Part shown: piece after piece, positions 37,112-46,010 of the stretch
How the letters are laid out: each line of letters starts with the position of its first letter
How positions within the stretch are numbered: position 1 is the stretch's first letter
Assembly (NCBI GenBank): GCA_030692515.1
Contig: JAUXZS010000029.1
Location: 1 to 64,000, forward strand
Reading direction: 5' to 3'
Length of the DNA stretch: 64,000 nt
From: Bacteroidota bacterium
GTDB taxonomy: Bacteria; Bacteroidota; Bacteroidia; B-17B0; Aurantibacillaceae
Position numbers and translations under genes: made by a program
Notes under the pieces: generated by a model
The model's database searches: none
What the model was told of the DNA's origin: nothing
The model's input: the letters and a program-made list of their open reading frames with translations, nothing else

Positions 37112-39661
37112 TTAGACCCTCACCCCAATTAAGGTCACATCATCCACTTGTTCCAAATTACCAACCCATTCAGCAAACGTATTTTCTAAAATTTCTTGTT
37201 GTTCTTTCATTGATTTTTGACTAACCATCTTTAAGAGTTCTTTCAAATTCTTACTCATATATTTTTTTCCTTTGTCACCACCAAACTGGTCGGGAAAACC
37301 ATCTGTTAGGGTATATATAACATCTCCTTTTTGTAAATCAAATTCCTGTATTGTAAATGACTCAGAGTCTCTATCGTGTTTACCCACAGGCATTTTATCT
37401 GGTTTAATCTCTATCACTTCATTATTTCGTATGATCCAAACAGGATTGTGTGCTGCCGCAATCTCTAATTTGGTTTTATTTTTATTAAAAGATATAAGAG
37501 AACAATCCATACCATCTTTGCCCCCCTCTATACTTCCATCTTTCTTTAAACGTTCAATAATATTTTTTCTAGTGAGATTTAATATTTCGGTTGGATTACT
37601 TGACGTTTCAATAGCTTTTTCTAAACTCGTAATATTCAACAAACTCATAATTGCACCAGGAACCCCATGCCCAGTACTATCAGCGGTTACAAATGCGAAA
37701 TTACCGTTCAGTAAAATTGAGCCCCAATAAAAATCACCACTGACAACATCTTTAGGTTTAAACAAAATAAAATACTCATTCAAGTTTTCATCTAAAAGTT
37801 CTTTTGTTGCTAAAAAACTTTTCTGAATTCTTTCTGCATAATTTATACTATCAGTAATTTCTTTGTGTTTTTCTTGAATTATTTCTTTTTGAAAATGAGT
37901 TTCTTTCTCTTTTAATTCAATTATCGCTTTTTGCCTTTGAGTTACTTTAAAACGGTTAAAAATAAAAAGCGCAAAAACAACAACCAAAAATAAACCTATA
38001 TAAAGTGCATAGCGCTGTGTTTTTTCCTGTTTAAGTTGTGCCGCAACAATTTCTTTCTCTGCCACAACTTTAATGCTGTCAGCGGCAGTTTTTTTCTCGA
38101 AACCAAATTTCATTTCCTGTTCTATCGAGGCCTTAGTATTTTCTATGTTAAAAAGACTGTCTTCATACTCTTTAAAAAGCTTATAGTGTTCTAATGCTTT
38201 TGCAGGACGATTGGTTTTTTCAAATAAATTATAAAAGTACTGATGAGCAAATTTTATTTCGATAAAGGCGCCAATTTTTTTTGCAATGTTCAAAGATTTC
38301 TCTATATATTTTTCGGCTAAGTCGTACTTTTTTAATTCTGTATAAAACGACCCTAAATTTCCGTTGGCTTGAGCTGCCATTTGCGGAATATCAGTTTTCT
38401 CAAAACATTCTATACTTTTTAAATAGTATTCTAATGCTTTGTCGTTAAAGTCTTGTGCCTTATATAACAGTGCAATATTTCCGTAGACACAACCCATACC
38501 ATAGGCATCCTTCAATTCCTCATCTGTTTTTAATGCCTTAAAATAATATTCAAGTGCCTGATTATATTTTAGATTGGCTAGAATTTTATTTTTTTTCTTT
38601 TTAGCAGAATCGCCCACTTGCATATAACATATTCCTAAATTTCCAAGTTGATTTGAAATTCCTCTTTTATCATTTATTTCTTCATATTTTTTTAACGATT
38701 GTAGATAGTAGGATTCAGCTTTATTATTTTGGGATTGAATATTATATAATACTGCAATCTCGCCTAAAATAGCAGCTTGATTTTTTATGTTTTCAGCCTC
38801 CTCCGAAATCTTAAGGGCTTTGAAACTATATTCAAGTGATTTTGAATAGTTACCCTGATTTTTATAAATGGATGCAATATTTACAAGGTGACGAGAAATC
38901 CCATTTTTATTTTCTAATTCTTCATCTATTTTTAGGGCTCTTTCATAAAACACGATAGCTTTTGAGAAAACTCCAAGAAATTTATAGGATAATCCTATGT
39001 TTCCGCAAAGAATTGAAATATTATTTTTACTATTAATTTCCTCACTTAGCTTAAGTCCCTTTAACATATTTTCAAGAGCTTTATCATTTTGTCCCATAGC
39101 TTGAAACAAGCCGCCAATATTACCATAGATATTAATTTGCCCCTTAACATTATTTATTTCTAAATTTATTTTGAGGGCTTTTTCAAAGTACTCCATTGCT
39201 TTGTCTGAATTACCAAGGCTTTTATAATTAACTCCTATACCTGCTAAGCAACTACTTTGTAGTTTTTTAGTAAGAATAATATATTTTTTGTCTTTTGATA
39301 ATTCAATTTCTTTTTCGGCTATCCTTAAGCCTTCATCAAAGAATTTTGAGGCGTTTTCATTATCACGTAAATAAATATAATCGTACCCTATAAACCTCAA
39401 ATTTTCACCTTTTTTTAATTGGCTTTTTCCTTTAACAGCATATTCGATTGCTTTTGTATGAAAAAAAATTGCGCTATCAGGTTTAATACCCTGATAAATA
39501 TTTCCTATTTCCATCCATATGTTAGAAATTGTAGTGTCTTGATTATTTGCTTTTAATTCTTGCCGAAGCGAATCAAGTTTAAATGATATCCGTTCGGGAT
39601 TTTGAGAAAACAAATTAACCCCAATCCAAAGAAAAATAAAAATCCAAAAAAATCTAGCCAT
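37112..39661 (-). CDS. TPR sensor - transmembrane - SpoIIE/PP2C phosphatase
   Basis: A signal peptide (FWIFIFLWIGVNLFSQ) precedes roughly ten TPR repeats (for example GNSDKAMEYFEKALKINLEI), a membrane helix (YALYIGLFLVVVFALFIFNRF, split) and a coiled coil with EITDSINYAERIQ. The SpoIIE domain covers the last ~210 residues with SGDFYW, ADSTGHGVPGA, GGKDGMDCS, TDGFPDQFGGD and DDVTLIGV. The catalytic part resembles the propeller phosphatase at 11670-15329, while the membrane helix resembles that of the neighbouring 39792-42179 protein, so it appears to be a domain mosaic or a paralogue of both. It is transcribed separately, 130 bases after the sia operon. Confidence 0.9.
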   Translation of the reverse strand: MARFFWIFIFLWIGVNLFSQNPERISFKLDSLRQELKANNQDTTISNIWMEIGNIYQGIKPDSAIFFHTKAIEYAVKGKSQLKKGENLRFIGYDYIYLRDNENASKFFDEGLRIAEKEIELSKDKKYIILTKKLQSSCLAGIGVNYKSLGNSDKAMEYFEKALKINLEINNVKGQINIYGNIGGLFQAMGQNDKALENMLKGLKLSEEINSKNNISILCGNIGLSYKFLGVFSKAIVFYERALKIDEELENKNGISRHLVNIASIYKNQGNYSKSLEYSFKALKISEEAENIKNQAAILGEIAVLYNIQSQNNKAESYYLQSLKKYEEINDKRGISNQLGNLGICYMQVGDSAKKKKNKILANLKYNQALEYYFKALKTDEELKDAYGMGCVYGNIALLYKAQDFNDKALEYYLKSIECFEKTDIPQMAAQANGNLGSFYTELKKYDLAEKYIEKSLNIAKKIGAFIEIKFAHQYFYNLFEKTNRPAKALEHYKLFKEYEDSLFNIENTKASIEQEMKFGFEKKTAADSIKVVAEKEIVAAQLKQEKTQRYALYIGLFLVVVFALFIFNRFKVTQRQKAIIELKEKETHFQKEIIQEKHKEITDSINYAERIQKSFLATKELLDENLNEYFILFKPKDVVSGDFYWGSILLNGNFAFVTADSTGHGVPGAIMSLLNITSLEKAIETSSNPTEILNLTRKNIIERLKKDGSIEGGKDGMDCSLISFNKNKTKLEIAAAHNPVWIIRNNEVIEIKPDKMPVGKHDRDSESFTIQEFDLQKGDVIYTLTDGFPDQFGGDKGKKYMSKNLKELLKMVSQKSMKEQQEILENTFAEWVGNLEQVDDVTLIGVRV

Positions 39662-39791
39662 AAATACTATTTCTCATAAAATTAAGATAATTAGAAAGAT
39701 ATGCAATTTTGTTTTATTTATGAGCGAATATTTAATAGTTAATGAAACTAATAGGCGTTTCAGTTAAGTCTATTAATTAAATTACAAATTA

Positions 39792-42179
39792 TTAAATTTT
39801 TAACCCAACCAATAAAATATCATCTAGCTGAATTACAGATTTTTTCCAATTATTAACAGTTACCTCTAAAAAATCAGCATTTGTACTAATTGCATTAGTG
39901 TCAAATTTAAGTATCGTTTCTTTGAAACGATTGACACCAAATTTTTTGTCGTCAACATTTAATTGATCAAATATTCCATCGGTTGAAAGAACTAAAATAG
40001 AGTTTTCTTTTATTTGAAATGTTTCTGATTTAAATTTCCGATCAGGTTCAACTTCTCCCAATAACGATAAACCTCCTATAGATTTTGAAGTAGCTTTTAA
40101 AATTTCTATTTGTTTATTGTAAACAACAAAACCATTATTGCGAGCACCGGCAAATGTTAACAGTTTTTGTTTATGATCGATTTTTACAAAAGACACATCC
40201 ATTCCGTCCTGAGAATATTCATCACCCTTATCTTGTTTTAAGGCTTTAAAAATTAAACTGTGTAAGTGATTTAAAATCTCGTCAGGTTCGGTTATTTTTT
40301 GTTTAACCACTACCTCATTTAAAATAGATTGAGCAATCATGGTCATAAACGCTCCGGGAACACCATGGCCGGTACAATCCGCCACTGCCAGGTAAGAAAA
40401 ACCATTTTCGCTATGAAACCAGTAAAAATCACCGCTTACAATGTCTTTTGGTTTATAGAACACAAAAATTTCTTCGAAGGAATTAATCATTTCCTCTTGT
40501 GATGGCAACATCGAAGTTTGTATTTTCTTAGCGTAATTAATACTTGCAATTATTTTTCGTTGACTTTCATCAACCACCAATTTTTGTTTTTCGATTAACT
40601 GTTTTTGTTTTTGAGAATTTTTAAATCGGTTGTAAATAAAACCACTAAAAATTAATAATAAAAATAACCCGCTATACAATGCAAATTTTAGAGTTTTTTC
40701 TTGTTTTAATTTAGCTTGACTTTCTGCTAATTTTGCCAAAGTTATTTTTTTTTCACTTGCTGTTCTGATACTATCAGCCAATACTTTTTTGTCGTACTCA
40801 TGTTGTATTTTAGATTTATAACTTGCTTTAAGGTTATCTACATTAATAATACTATCCCGCATAGTGATATATAGTGAGAACATTTCTAGCGTTTTTGCAG
40901 TATTACCTTGTTTCTCGTATATCTCTTTAAGGGTTTGAGCTGATTCTCTTATTCTAATTGGAAAACCAAGTTCCTTTGAGAGCCGAAGACTTTTAGTACC
41001 ATATTCTAAAGCAGGTTTCATTTGTCCCTGGTCAAAATATATTTTAGCAATGTTGTTTAGCGCATCTGTAGCGCTCAATTTATCATCAATACTCTCGCTT
41101 ATTTTTAAACTTTGTAACAAATAATCTAATGCTTCTTTTATTTGCCCTTGCTGTTCATATATAAGTGCAATATTGTATAGTGAAATTGATATCCCATTTT
41201 TATTCCCTGCATTTTGTTTTATTTTCAAACTTCGTTGATAGTATTTTAAAGCCTCATTCAATTGCCCTTGATCTTTATAGATGGTGGCCATGTTGTTTAA
41301 AGACTCGGCGATACCTTTTTTATCATTTATTTTTTCTCTTATCTTTAAGCTTTGTAAAAAATTATTCATGGCTTCTTTTAGCTGCCCCTGATCCTGAAAT
41401 AAACATCCGATGTTGTTTAATGAACTTGCAATTAACTCCTTGTCTCCCATCTTTTCTGCTGTTTTTAAACATTGATTGTAATAGTTTAGAGCCTCTTTTA
41501 TTTGTCCTTGACTATCATATACAATTGCCATGTTATTTAGCGTGCCAGCTATGCCTATATCATCCCCTATGTTTTCTCTTAATTTTAAACTCTTTTGGTA
41601 ATAATCTAAAGCCTCTTTTACTTTACCCGTTTCAAAATAAACTGCTGCTATATTATTTAACATGCTTGCAACGCCTATTTGATCATGAATTTTAATAAAA
41701 ATAGCTTTGCTTTTATTATAATAATGTATCGCTAACTTTCCTTCACCTTTAATGGAATGCATGTAACCGATACAGGTAAACATTTTTCCTGATTTTCTTA
41801 AATATGTGAGCTTTAAACCCGATGGAGAATTTAGGTTTTGAGTTTTATCTAAGGTTAGGATGGCCTCATCATTTATTTTAATGGGATTAACTTCAATATT
41901 TTTTTGAGCAACTAATTGTGCTTTTTCGAAAAGTGAGATGGCTTCATCGGGCTGGTTTGAACTAATAAATTTGGCCCATTCATAAAGTGCGTTGATACGG
42001 GATGTATCATGCTTTGCATTTTGTAAAATTAATCTAAGGGAATCGACACTTTTATTTTTCGGTGTAAGTATGGGTTCGGTTTGAGAATTGGAATTAAAAA
42101 AAACCAAAACGAATATCAAAAAAAAAGACAATCGACAAAAAATGTTCAATAAAAAGGTAAACATCAGATCTTTGAACAA
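39792..42179 (-). CDS. TPR sensor - transmembrane - SpoIIE/PP2C phosphatase, SiaA-like partner of the sia operon
   Basis: A hydrophobic leader (LLNIFCRLSFFLIFVLVFF) is followed by about eight very regular TPR repeats (IKEALDYYQKSLKLRE type), a membrane helix (FALYSGLFLLLIFSGFIY), a coiled coil with KIIASINYAKKIQ and a SpoIIE domain. Metal aspartates are in SGDFYW, ADCTGHGVPGA, QDGMDVS, STDGIFDQLN and DDILLVG. It starts one base after siaC, and siaC starts three bases after the kinase gene. By position it is the phosphatase (SiaA role) for this SiaC, although its sensor part is TPR-based rather than the HAMP type of Pseudomonas SiaA. The start could also be the ATG at 42164. Confidence 0.9.
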   Translation of the reverse strand: MFKDLMFTFLLNIFCRLSFFLIFVLVFFNSNSQTEPILTPKNKSVDSLRLILQNAKHDTSRINALYEWAKFISSNQPDEAISLFEKAQLVAQKNIEVNPIKINDEAILTLDKTQNLNSPSGLKLTYLRKSGKMFTCIGYMHSIKGEGKLAIHYYNKSKAIFIKIHDQIGVASMLNNIAAVYFETGKVKEALDYYQKSLKLRENIGDDIGIAGTLNNMAIVYDSQGQIKEALNYYNQCLKTAEKMGDKELIASSLNNIGCLFQDQGQLKEAMNNFLQSLKIREKINDKKGIAESLNNMATIYKDQGQLNEALKYYQRSLKIKQNAGNKNGISISLYNIALIYEQQGQIKEALDYLLQSLKISESIDDKLSATDALNNIAKIYFDQGQMKPALEYGTKSLRLSKELGFPIRIRESAQTLKEIYEKQGNTAKTLEMFSLYITMRDSIINVDNLKASYKSKIQHEYDKKVLADSIRTASEKKITLAKLAESQAKLKQEKTLKFALYSGLFLLLIFSGFIYNRFKNSQKQKQLIEKQKLVVDESQRKIIASINYAKKIQTSMLPSQEEMINSFEEIFVFYKPKDIVSGDFYWFHSENGFSYLAVADCTGHGVPGAFMTMIAQSILNEVVVKQKITEPDEILNHLHSLIFKALKQDKGDEYSQDGMDVSFVKIDHKQKLLTFAGARNNGFVVYNKQIEILKATSKSIGGLSLLGEVEPDRKFKSETFQIKENSILVLSTDGIFDQLNVDDKKFGVNRFKETILKFDTNAISTNADFLEVTVNNWKKSVIQLDDILLVGLKI

Positions 42180-42180
42180 A

Positions 42181-42555
42181 TTAAATATAACTAATTGAAA
42201 AATCTGCTCCTAATAACTCTTTAAACTCTTCACCTTTTTCCAACATTAATTCATCATCTTTACTGCATTTCCAATTTATTTCAAAAGCTTTGTCTTTTAA
42301 GGTAACGGATTTTAAAAGCATTATAGTTTTTACAATTATTTTAGACGTTGCGGTATTAAAATACACCCAGTTAAATTCTAAATTTGTTTTTTCCTTAGGT
42401 TGTTCTATATATGATTCAATGTATTTTAGCGTCTCGCCATAAAAGTCATTTACATTTTCGGGAAAAGACTTTCCTGAAAATGAGAAGTTTCCATTTTGCG
42501 CATCTAATACTATTTCTGGAGTTTCGTTGGTTTGTTTAATAATTATCGTTTCCAT
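42181..42555 (-). CDS. siaC: SiaC-family regulatory phosphoprotein (DUF1987)
   Basis: The 124-residue protein has the SiaC pattern: TPEIVLDAQNGNFSFSGKS, FPENVNDFY and VYFNTATSK. Thr68 in YFNTATSK corresponds to the phosphorylated Thr68 of Pseudomonas SiaC. It is encoded between the kinase and the phosphatase with gaps of only 3 and 1 bases, a compact three-gene switch. It is only moderately similar to the other SiaC at 2183-2560, so the two may serve different targets. No diguanylate cyclase (SiaD) is present nearby. Confidence 0.87.
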   Translation of the reverse strand: METIIIKQTNETPEIVLDAQNGNFSFSGKSFPENVNDFYGETLKYIESYIEQPKEKTNLEFNWVYFNTATSKIIVKTIMLLKSVTLKDKAFEINWKCSKDDELMLEKGEEFKELLGADFSISYI

Positions 42556-42558
42556 GTT

Positions 42559-43641
42559 TTATATTTTAATTTTAATTGAAAAAAACTTTTCTTTCTCTGG
42601 TGTTGGCGTTATGGAATATTCAAAATTTTTTTCGCAATTTTTAGCAATCTCAAGTAATCCTAATCCGCAATTACCATCGCTAGTTATTACATCATCCAAT
42701 AATCTTTTTTTGTAAAGGGTACTAATTTCATTCAAAGGCAACTCTTTAATGAGACTAAGACTGCTTTCAAGTTGCTTGCAATCATCTTCACCTATATAAT
42801 TACCACCTTCAATTGTAAAAAAGTTATCATCTTTACTAATAGAAAAAATGCCTTCTTTTTGTCCATTAATTAATTTACCGTGTTTAGATATATTTTGTAA
42901 AAATTCTATTAAGGACACAGTAAATTTTTTCTCTTTACTATTTGGACTTTTTTCATCTGAAAAGTTATTCTGTAGCATATCAATTACAGAGATTATAATA
43001 TCTTTGGATACATCGCCTTTGTATAAAATCAAAGTCTTTTTATCTAGCAACAATTTGTAAAAATCGATGTACTCATTAACATCTATTTTTTCAACACTTT
43101 CTTTTTTCTGAATAATTTCAAGAAATAAAAAAAATTGTGACTTTGTTTCATTTAAATTTCGAAAGGAATATTTTAGAGGCAAACCTGATTTGCGAGCCAT
43201 TTCAATAAGGCCTAGTCCGGCACCTCCTTTGTCAGAAAATTCTCCACCAGAAAGCACTTCGTTATAAAGTTTTTTTAATTCATCGCTATTTAATGAATTT
43301 ACCTGTAACATTTTTTGCTCTAAAGATTCGACATAATTATTACCAATAAGATTGCAAGATGATAAAACAACGCGGTCTTCTAAAATATTAATCTGAAAAA
43401 AGTCTGAGTGACCAGGCAAGGTTGTTTGGCTACCTTCTTTAACGCCGCCATGTCTAACAATATTTTGAAAACACTCAGCAATTAGAAATGAAACTTTATT
43501 TTTTAATTTACCTAACTCAGTTTTATTTTCTAAATAAAATTCGCTTATTCCGATAAGTTTATCGGTTATTTCGTCGCTAAAGGCGCCCAAATAAGACAAA
43601 CAAATTTTATCATTTTTTAATTTTTCATTAAGTTGCTCCAT
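42559..43641 (-). CDS. siaB: Tandem SiaB-type protein kinase (two GHKL domains)
   Basis: The protein is 360 residues, about twice a normal SiaB (~180). It contains the same module twice. Module 1 (about 10-180) has the N-box AECFQNIVRHG (E56, N60) and G-box KGGAGLGL (138-145). Module 2 (about 200-360) has IEFLQNISKHG (E246, N250) and GNCGLGL (323-329). Both keep the residues expected for ATP/Mg binding. SiaB phosphorylates SiaC on threonine, and the siaC gene follows three bases later. The duplication looks like an internal fusion; whether both heads are active is unknown. Confidence 0.85.
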   Translation of the reverse strand: MEQLNEKLKNDKICLSYLGAFSDEITDKLIGISEFYLENKTELGKLKNKVSFLIAECFQNIVRHGGVKEGSQTTLPGHSDFFQINILEDRVVLSSCNLIGNNYVESLEQKMLQVNSLNSDELKKLYNEVLSGGEFSDKGGAGLGLIEMARKSGLPLKYSFRNLNETKSQFFLFLEIIQKKESVEKIDVNEYIDFYKLLLDKKTLILYKGDVSKDIIISVIDMLQNNFSDEKSPNSKEKKFTVSLIEFLQNISKHGKLINGQKEGIFSISKDDNFFTIEGGNYIGEDDCKQLESSLSLIKELPLNEISTLYKKRLLDDVITSDGNCGLGLLEIAKNCEKNFEYSITPTPEKEKFFSIKIKI

Positions 43642-43794
43642 ATCTTTCAGAGTTTAATTTAATTCTTTAATATTTCAAAGTGCAGTAAATATAAAAAATG
43701 CATCGGAATAAAAAAACTAGTATTAATATAGCGTTCTTTTATATTTGAAAATAAAATATACTTAAAACTATGTTGAAATTAAATTGATTTGTAT

Positions 43795-44532
43795 TTAACA
43801 GATCATCAACAAACGGCTCTGTCCATTTTTTTCCTTGGGTGCACGGTGAATACAAGGAAGCACTTTACTCTCAGGATAATCTACCGCCAACTTCCACAAA
43901 TTACCAATACCCAAGCTGATAGGCTGTGCTTTAGGTTTAGACAGATAGTGTAGATCAAAGAAATGTTCACTTAAAAATGATTCAAATCCTTCATCTGCTC
44001 CACGATATAGTTTTTTGAGTTCATTACGTATTTCTGGAAAAAGTACTTTTTGCGTGGCTTGTGAGTTTGGCAATATTTCACTTGGCTCGCCATAGTAAGT
44101 GCATAAAAAGGTATCGCTTGCTATAGGAGAGCGATCTACATGAAAAGAATAAACATCCGTTGGAAAAAACGGGTGGGTATCATCTCTATCATAGCACTTG
44201 ATTATATTAAGGGTTGGAGATGCGCCATAATCTTTCAACAGCTCAAAGTCATTTAAAAGAATTTCGCGAGCGAGCTGCCCCTGTTCAGTCAACTGAAGTT
44301 CAAAAAGTTCATCGTGGCCAAGCACCGTTATATTTCCATTTAGTTCTACCTTTTTAACAATCTCAGAAAAATCACCTTTTAGCTTACGAGTCCAGCCAAT
44401 GGCATTAACATCTCCATGAAAAGGCGTAGAAACAAGATCCTGAAAATTGGTTACGCAATGAATTTGTTTCTCAACATGAAATAAATCTATCATAATGGGC
44501 AAATTATCATAACGTTTCGCAAGTTGGCACAT
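43795..44532 (-). CDS. DUF1826-like putative Fe(II)-dependent protein
   Basis: The 245-residue protein contains SFHVDRSP (an HxD pair), TYYGEPSEI in the middle and CIHRAPKEKNGQSRLLM near the end. The HxD...H...R order is that of 2-oxoglutarate/Fe(II)-type double-stranded beta-helix enzymes. The overall pattern resembles DUF1826, a family I recall from zinc-limitation loci of Proteobacteria. That assignment is from memory and moderate. Base composition is visibly richer in G+C (about 42% in a sampled 60 bases against 30% in the neighbouring sia gene), which suggests acquisition from another source. No partner gene is adjacent. Confidence 0.55.
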   Translation of the reverse strand: MCQLAKRYDNLPIMIDLFHVEKQIHCVTNFQDLVSTPFHGDVNAIGWTRKLKGDFSEIVKKVELNGNITVLGHDELFELQLTEQGQLAREILLNDFELLKDYGASPTLNIIKCYDRDDTHPFFPTDVYSFHVDRSPIASDTFLCTYYGEPSEILPNSQATQKVLFPEIRNELKKLYRGADEGFESFLSEHFFDLHYLSKPKAQPISLGIGNLWKLAVDYPESKVLPCIHRAPKEKNGQSRLLMIC

Positions 44533-44773
44533 TATTTTTTATAGAACACTTTCTGCATCTGTACTTATAAATGTTTGTTAAAGATACTAATGAATATTTG
44601 AGAAGACGATAAAAAGTTTGGAAACAAAGTTGAAATTTGACGGAAAAAATTGGTTTGCCCCTGTTCTTTGACTTGAAGAGATTCGAACTTATTCCTTTCT
44701 TAAATGATTTACAGAGACTTACAGATTTATTCGAGTGACTGCTGAAACATTAGTGAAACAATTCCTAAGATAT

Positions 44774-45433
44774 TTATTTTGTTCTATTATCTAATTCATC
44801 AGAAATTCTCTTCAAAGTATCTAACATAGATCCTATATAGAATTCATTAATAATCTTCACAACCTCTATATTAGAATAGGTTTTTGCATCTTGATTTTGG
44901 TAATTGGAAATTAAAGACTCTTTATTATTTTGCATTGTTTCACTCAATACATCTAACAATCGCCCTTTAACTCTACCCTCGGTCTCACTTGCAATTTTTA
45001 CTTGTATCTTATTAATAAGTTGTATAGTTAATTTTAGAACCTCATTCGATAATTCTCTTACAGAAAGCTTCAAATGTTCCTCTTCAGTAAGGCTATTTTC
45101 AGATTCAAAAAAACTTAGTACAAAATTCTTTTTTTCTTTAATAAATGAGAAACATTGTTCATAGTTCGTTGCTAGATCATTGTGCATAAACTGATTTCGA
45201 ATCTCCATAAAAGTGAAGAACTTCTTTTTCGCATCCTTGTCTAATGCTCCAATGTCAATTAATAAATGAATTTTTTGACTGAAGGACAATGCACTCCCTT
45301 TATTGCCAAATGAGAAGGTTAATGAGTAATCTTCTTCTATACCAATTAATTTTGACAAAAAACGCGAGGTCATATTCTCTAATTTAAGCGATACTAAAAG
45401 CACATCAGCTCTGATTTCCATTTGAGTGTCCAT
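44774..45433 (-). CDS. MltR/HEPN-like helical protein
   Basis: The all-helical 219-residue protein has FSQKIHLLIDIGALDKDAKKKFF followed by EIRNQFMHND (in pieces). This resembles the MltR/DUF4145 core. RNQFMH also fits the R-x4-6-H motif of HEPN domains, with the Asn after Arg that is common in RNase-type HEPN proteins. The rest is predicted coiled helix. HEPN proteins often act as RNases in toxin or defence systems, but MltR-type proteins are not proven nucleases. It stands alone in the accessory zone. Confidence 0.5.
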   Translation of the reverse strand: MDTQMEIRADVLLVSLKLENMTSRFLSKLIGIEEDYSLTFSFGNKGSALSFSQKIHLLIDIGALDKDAKKKFFTFMEIRNQFMHNDLATNYEQCFSFIKEKKNFVLSFFESENSLTEEEHLKLSVRELSNEVLKLTIQLINKIQVKIASETEGRVKGRLLDVLSETMQNNKESLISNYQNQDAKTYSNIEVVKIINEFYIGSMLDTLKRISDELDNRTK

Positions 45434-45638
45434 ATTTAGTTACATTGCATTGTTTAAATTAAAGATACACCTTTCTGCTTTCAATCCAAATTTTACTGAC
45501 TCCTCCTGTACCAAGTTGTTTTTGCGACAAAAAAAATGTACATTTAATACGCCATTTTGTATTATAAACTAGTAGTATAAACACAAAATGAAAAAAAGTT
45601 GAAATTAAATAACATTAATTAAAAATAACATCCAAATA

Positions 45639-46010
45639 ATGAGTGCACTCATAGAGTTAGAAGATTACGAAGTTCTTTCAACCGGGACAATAATAGGAGT
45701 AGCAAACAAATTAATAATTTTCAAACTAAAGGATTTAACTTTTGAGTTTGAATTTAAAAACAATCCTGAGTTTACCGAACATAGAATTAACTCTTTTGTT
45801 CCTAAGGATGGAAAAAAAATGAAACTTATTTTTGATAATTTCAACAATAGCCTTGGAATTGGAAATTTAGAACCTCTTGAAGTTGGATATATCGGAACCC
45901 AAAAATTATATCTAAATTATCGAGTTTATTCTCTTGCTGACAATACAGGTAAATTAGTACATTACACTTGGCTTTTATCCAAATCGAAAGGAGTGAGAAA
46001 TGTCAAATAA
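45639..46010 (+). CDS. Small unknown protein, DUF6864-like
   Basis: The 123-residue protein is mostly beta-strand: YEVLSTGTIIGVANKLIIFKL, FEFEFKNNPE, FDNFNNSLGIGNLEPLEVG and KLYLNYRVYSL (in pieces). I recall this pattern from proteins labelled DUF6864, with no known function; I could not verify it. It overlaps the next gene by 11 bases, so the two are very probably one translational unit. Confidence 0.6.
   Translation: MSALIELEDYEVLSTGTIIGVANKLIIFKLKDLTFEFEFKNNPEFTEHRINSFVPKDGKKMKLIFDNFNNSLGIGNLEPLEVGYIGTQKLYLNYRVYSLADNTGKLVHYTWLLSKSKGVRNVK

Noticed and set aside
44677-44689. AGAGATTCGAACT match to the tmRNA T-arm as a far-left attachment site
   Set aside because: It is only 13 bases, lacks the GTGGACCC part and the neighbouring palindrome, and could be chance.
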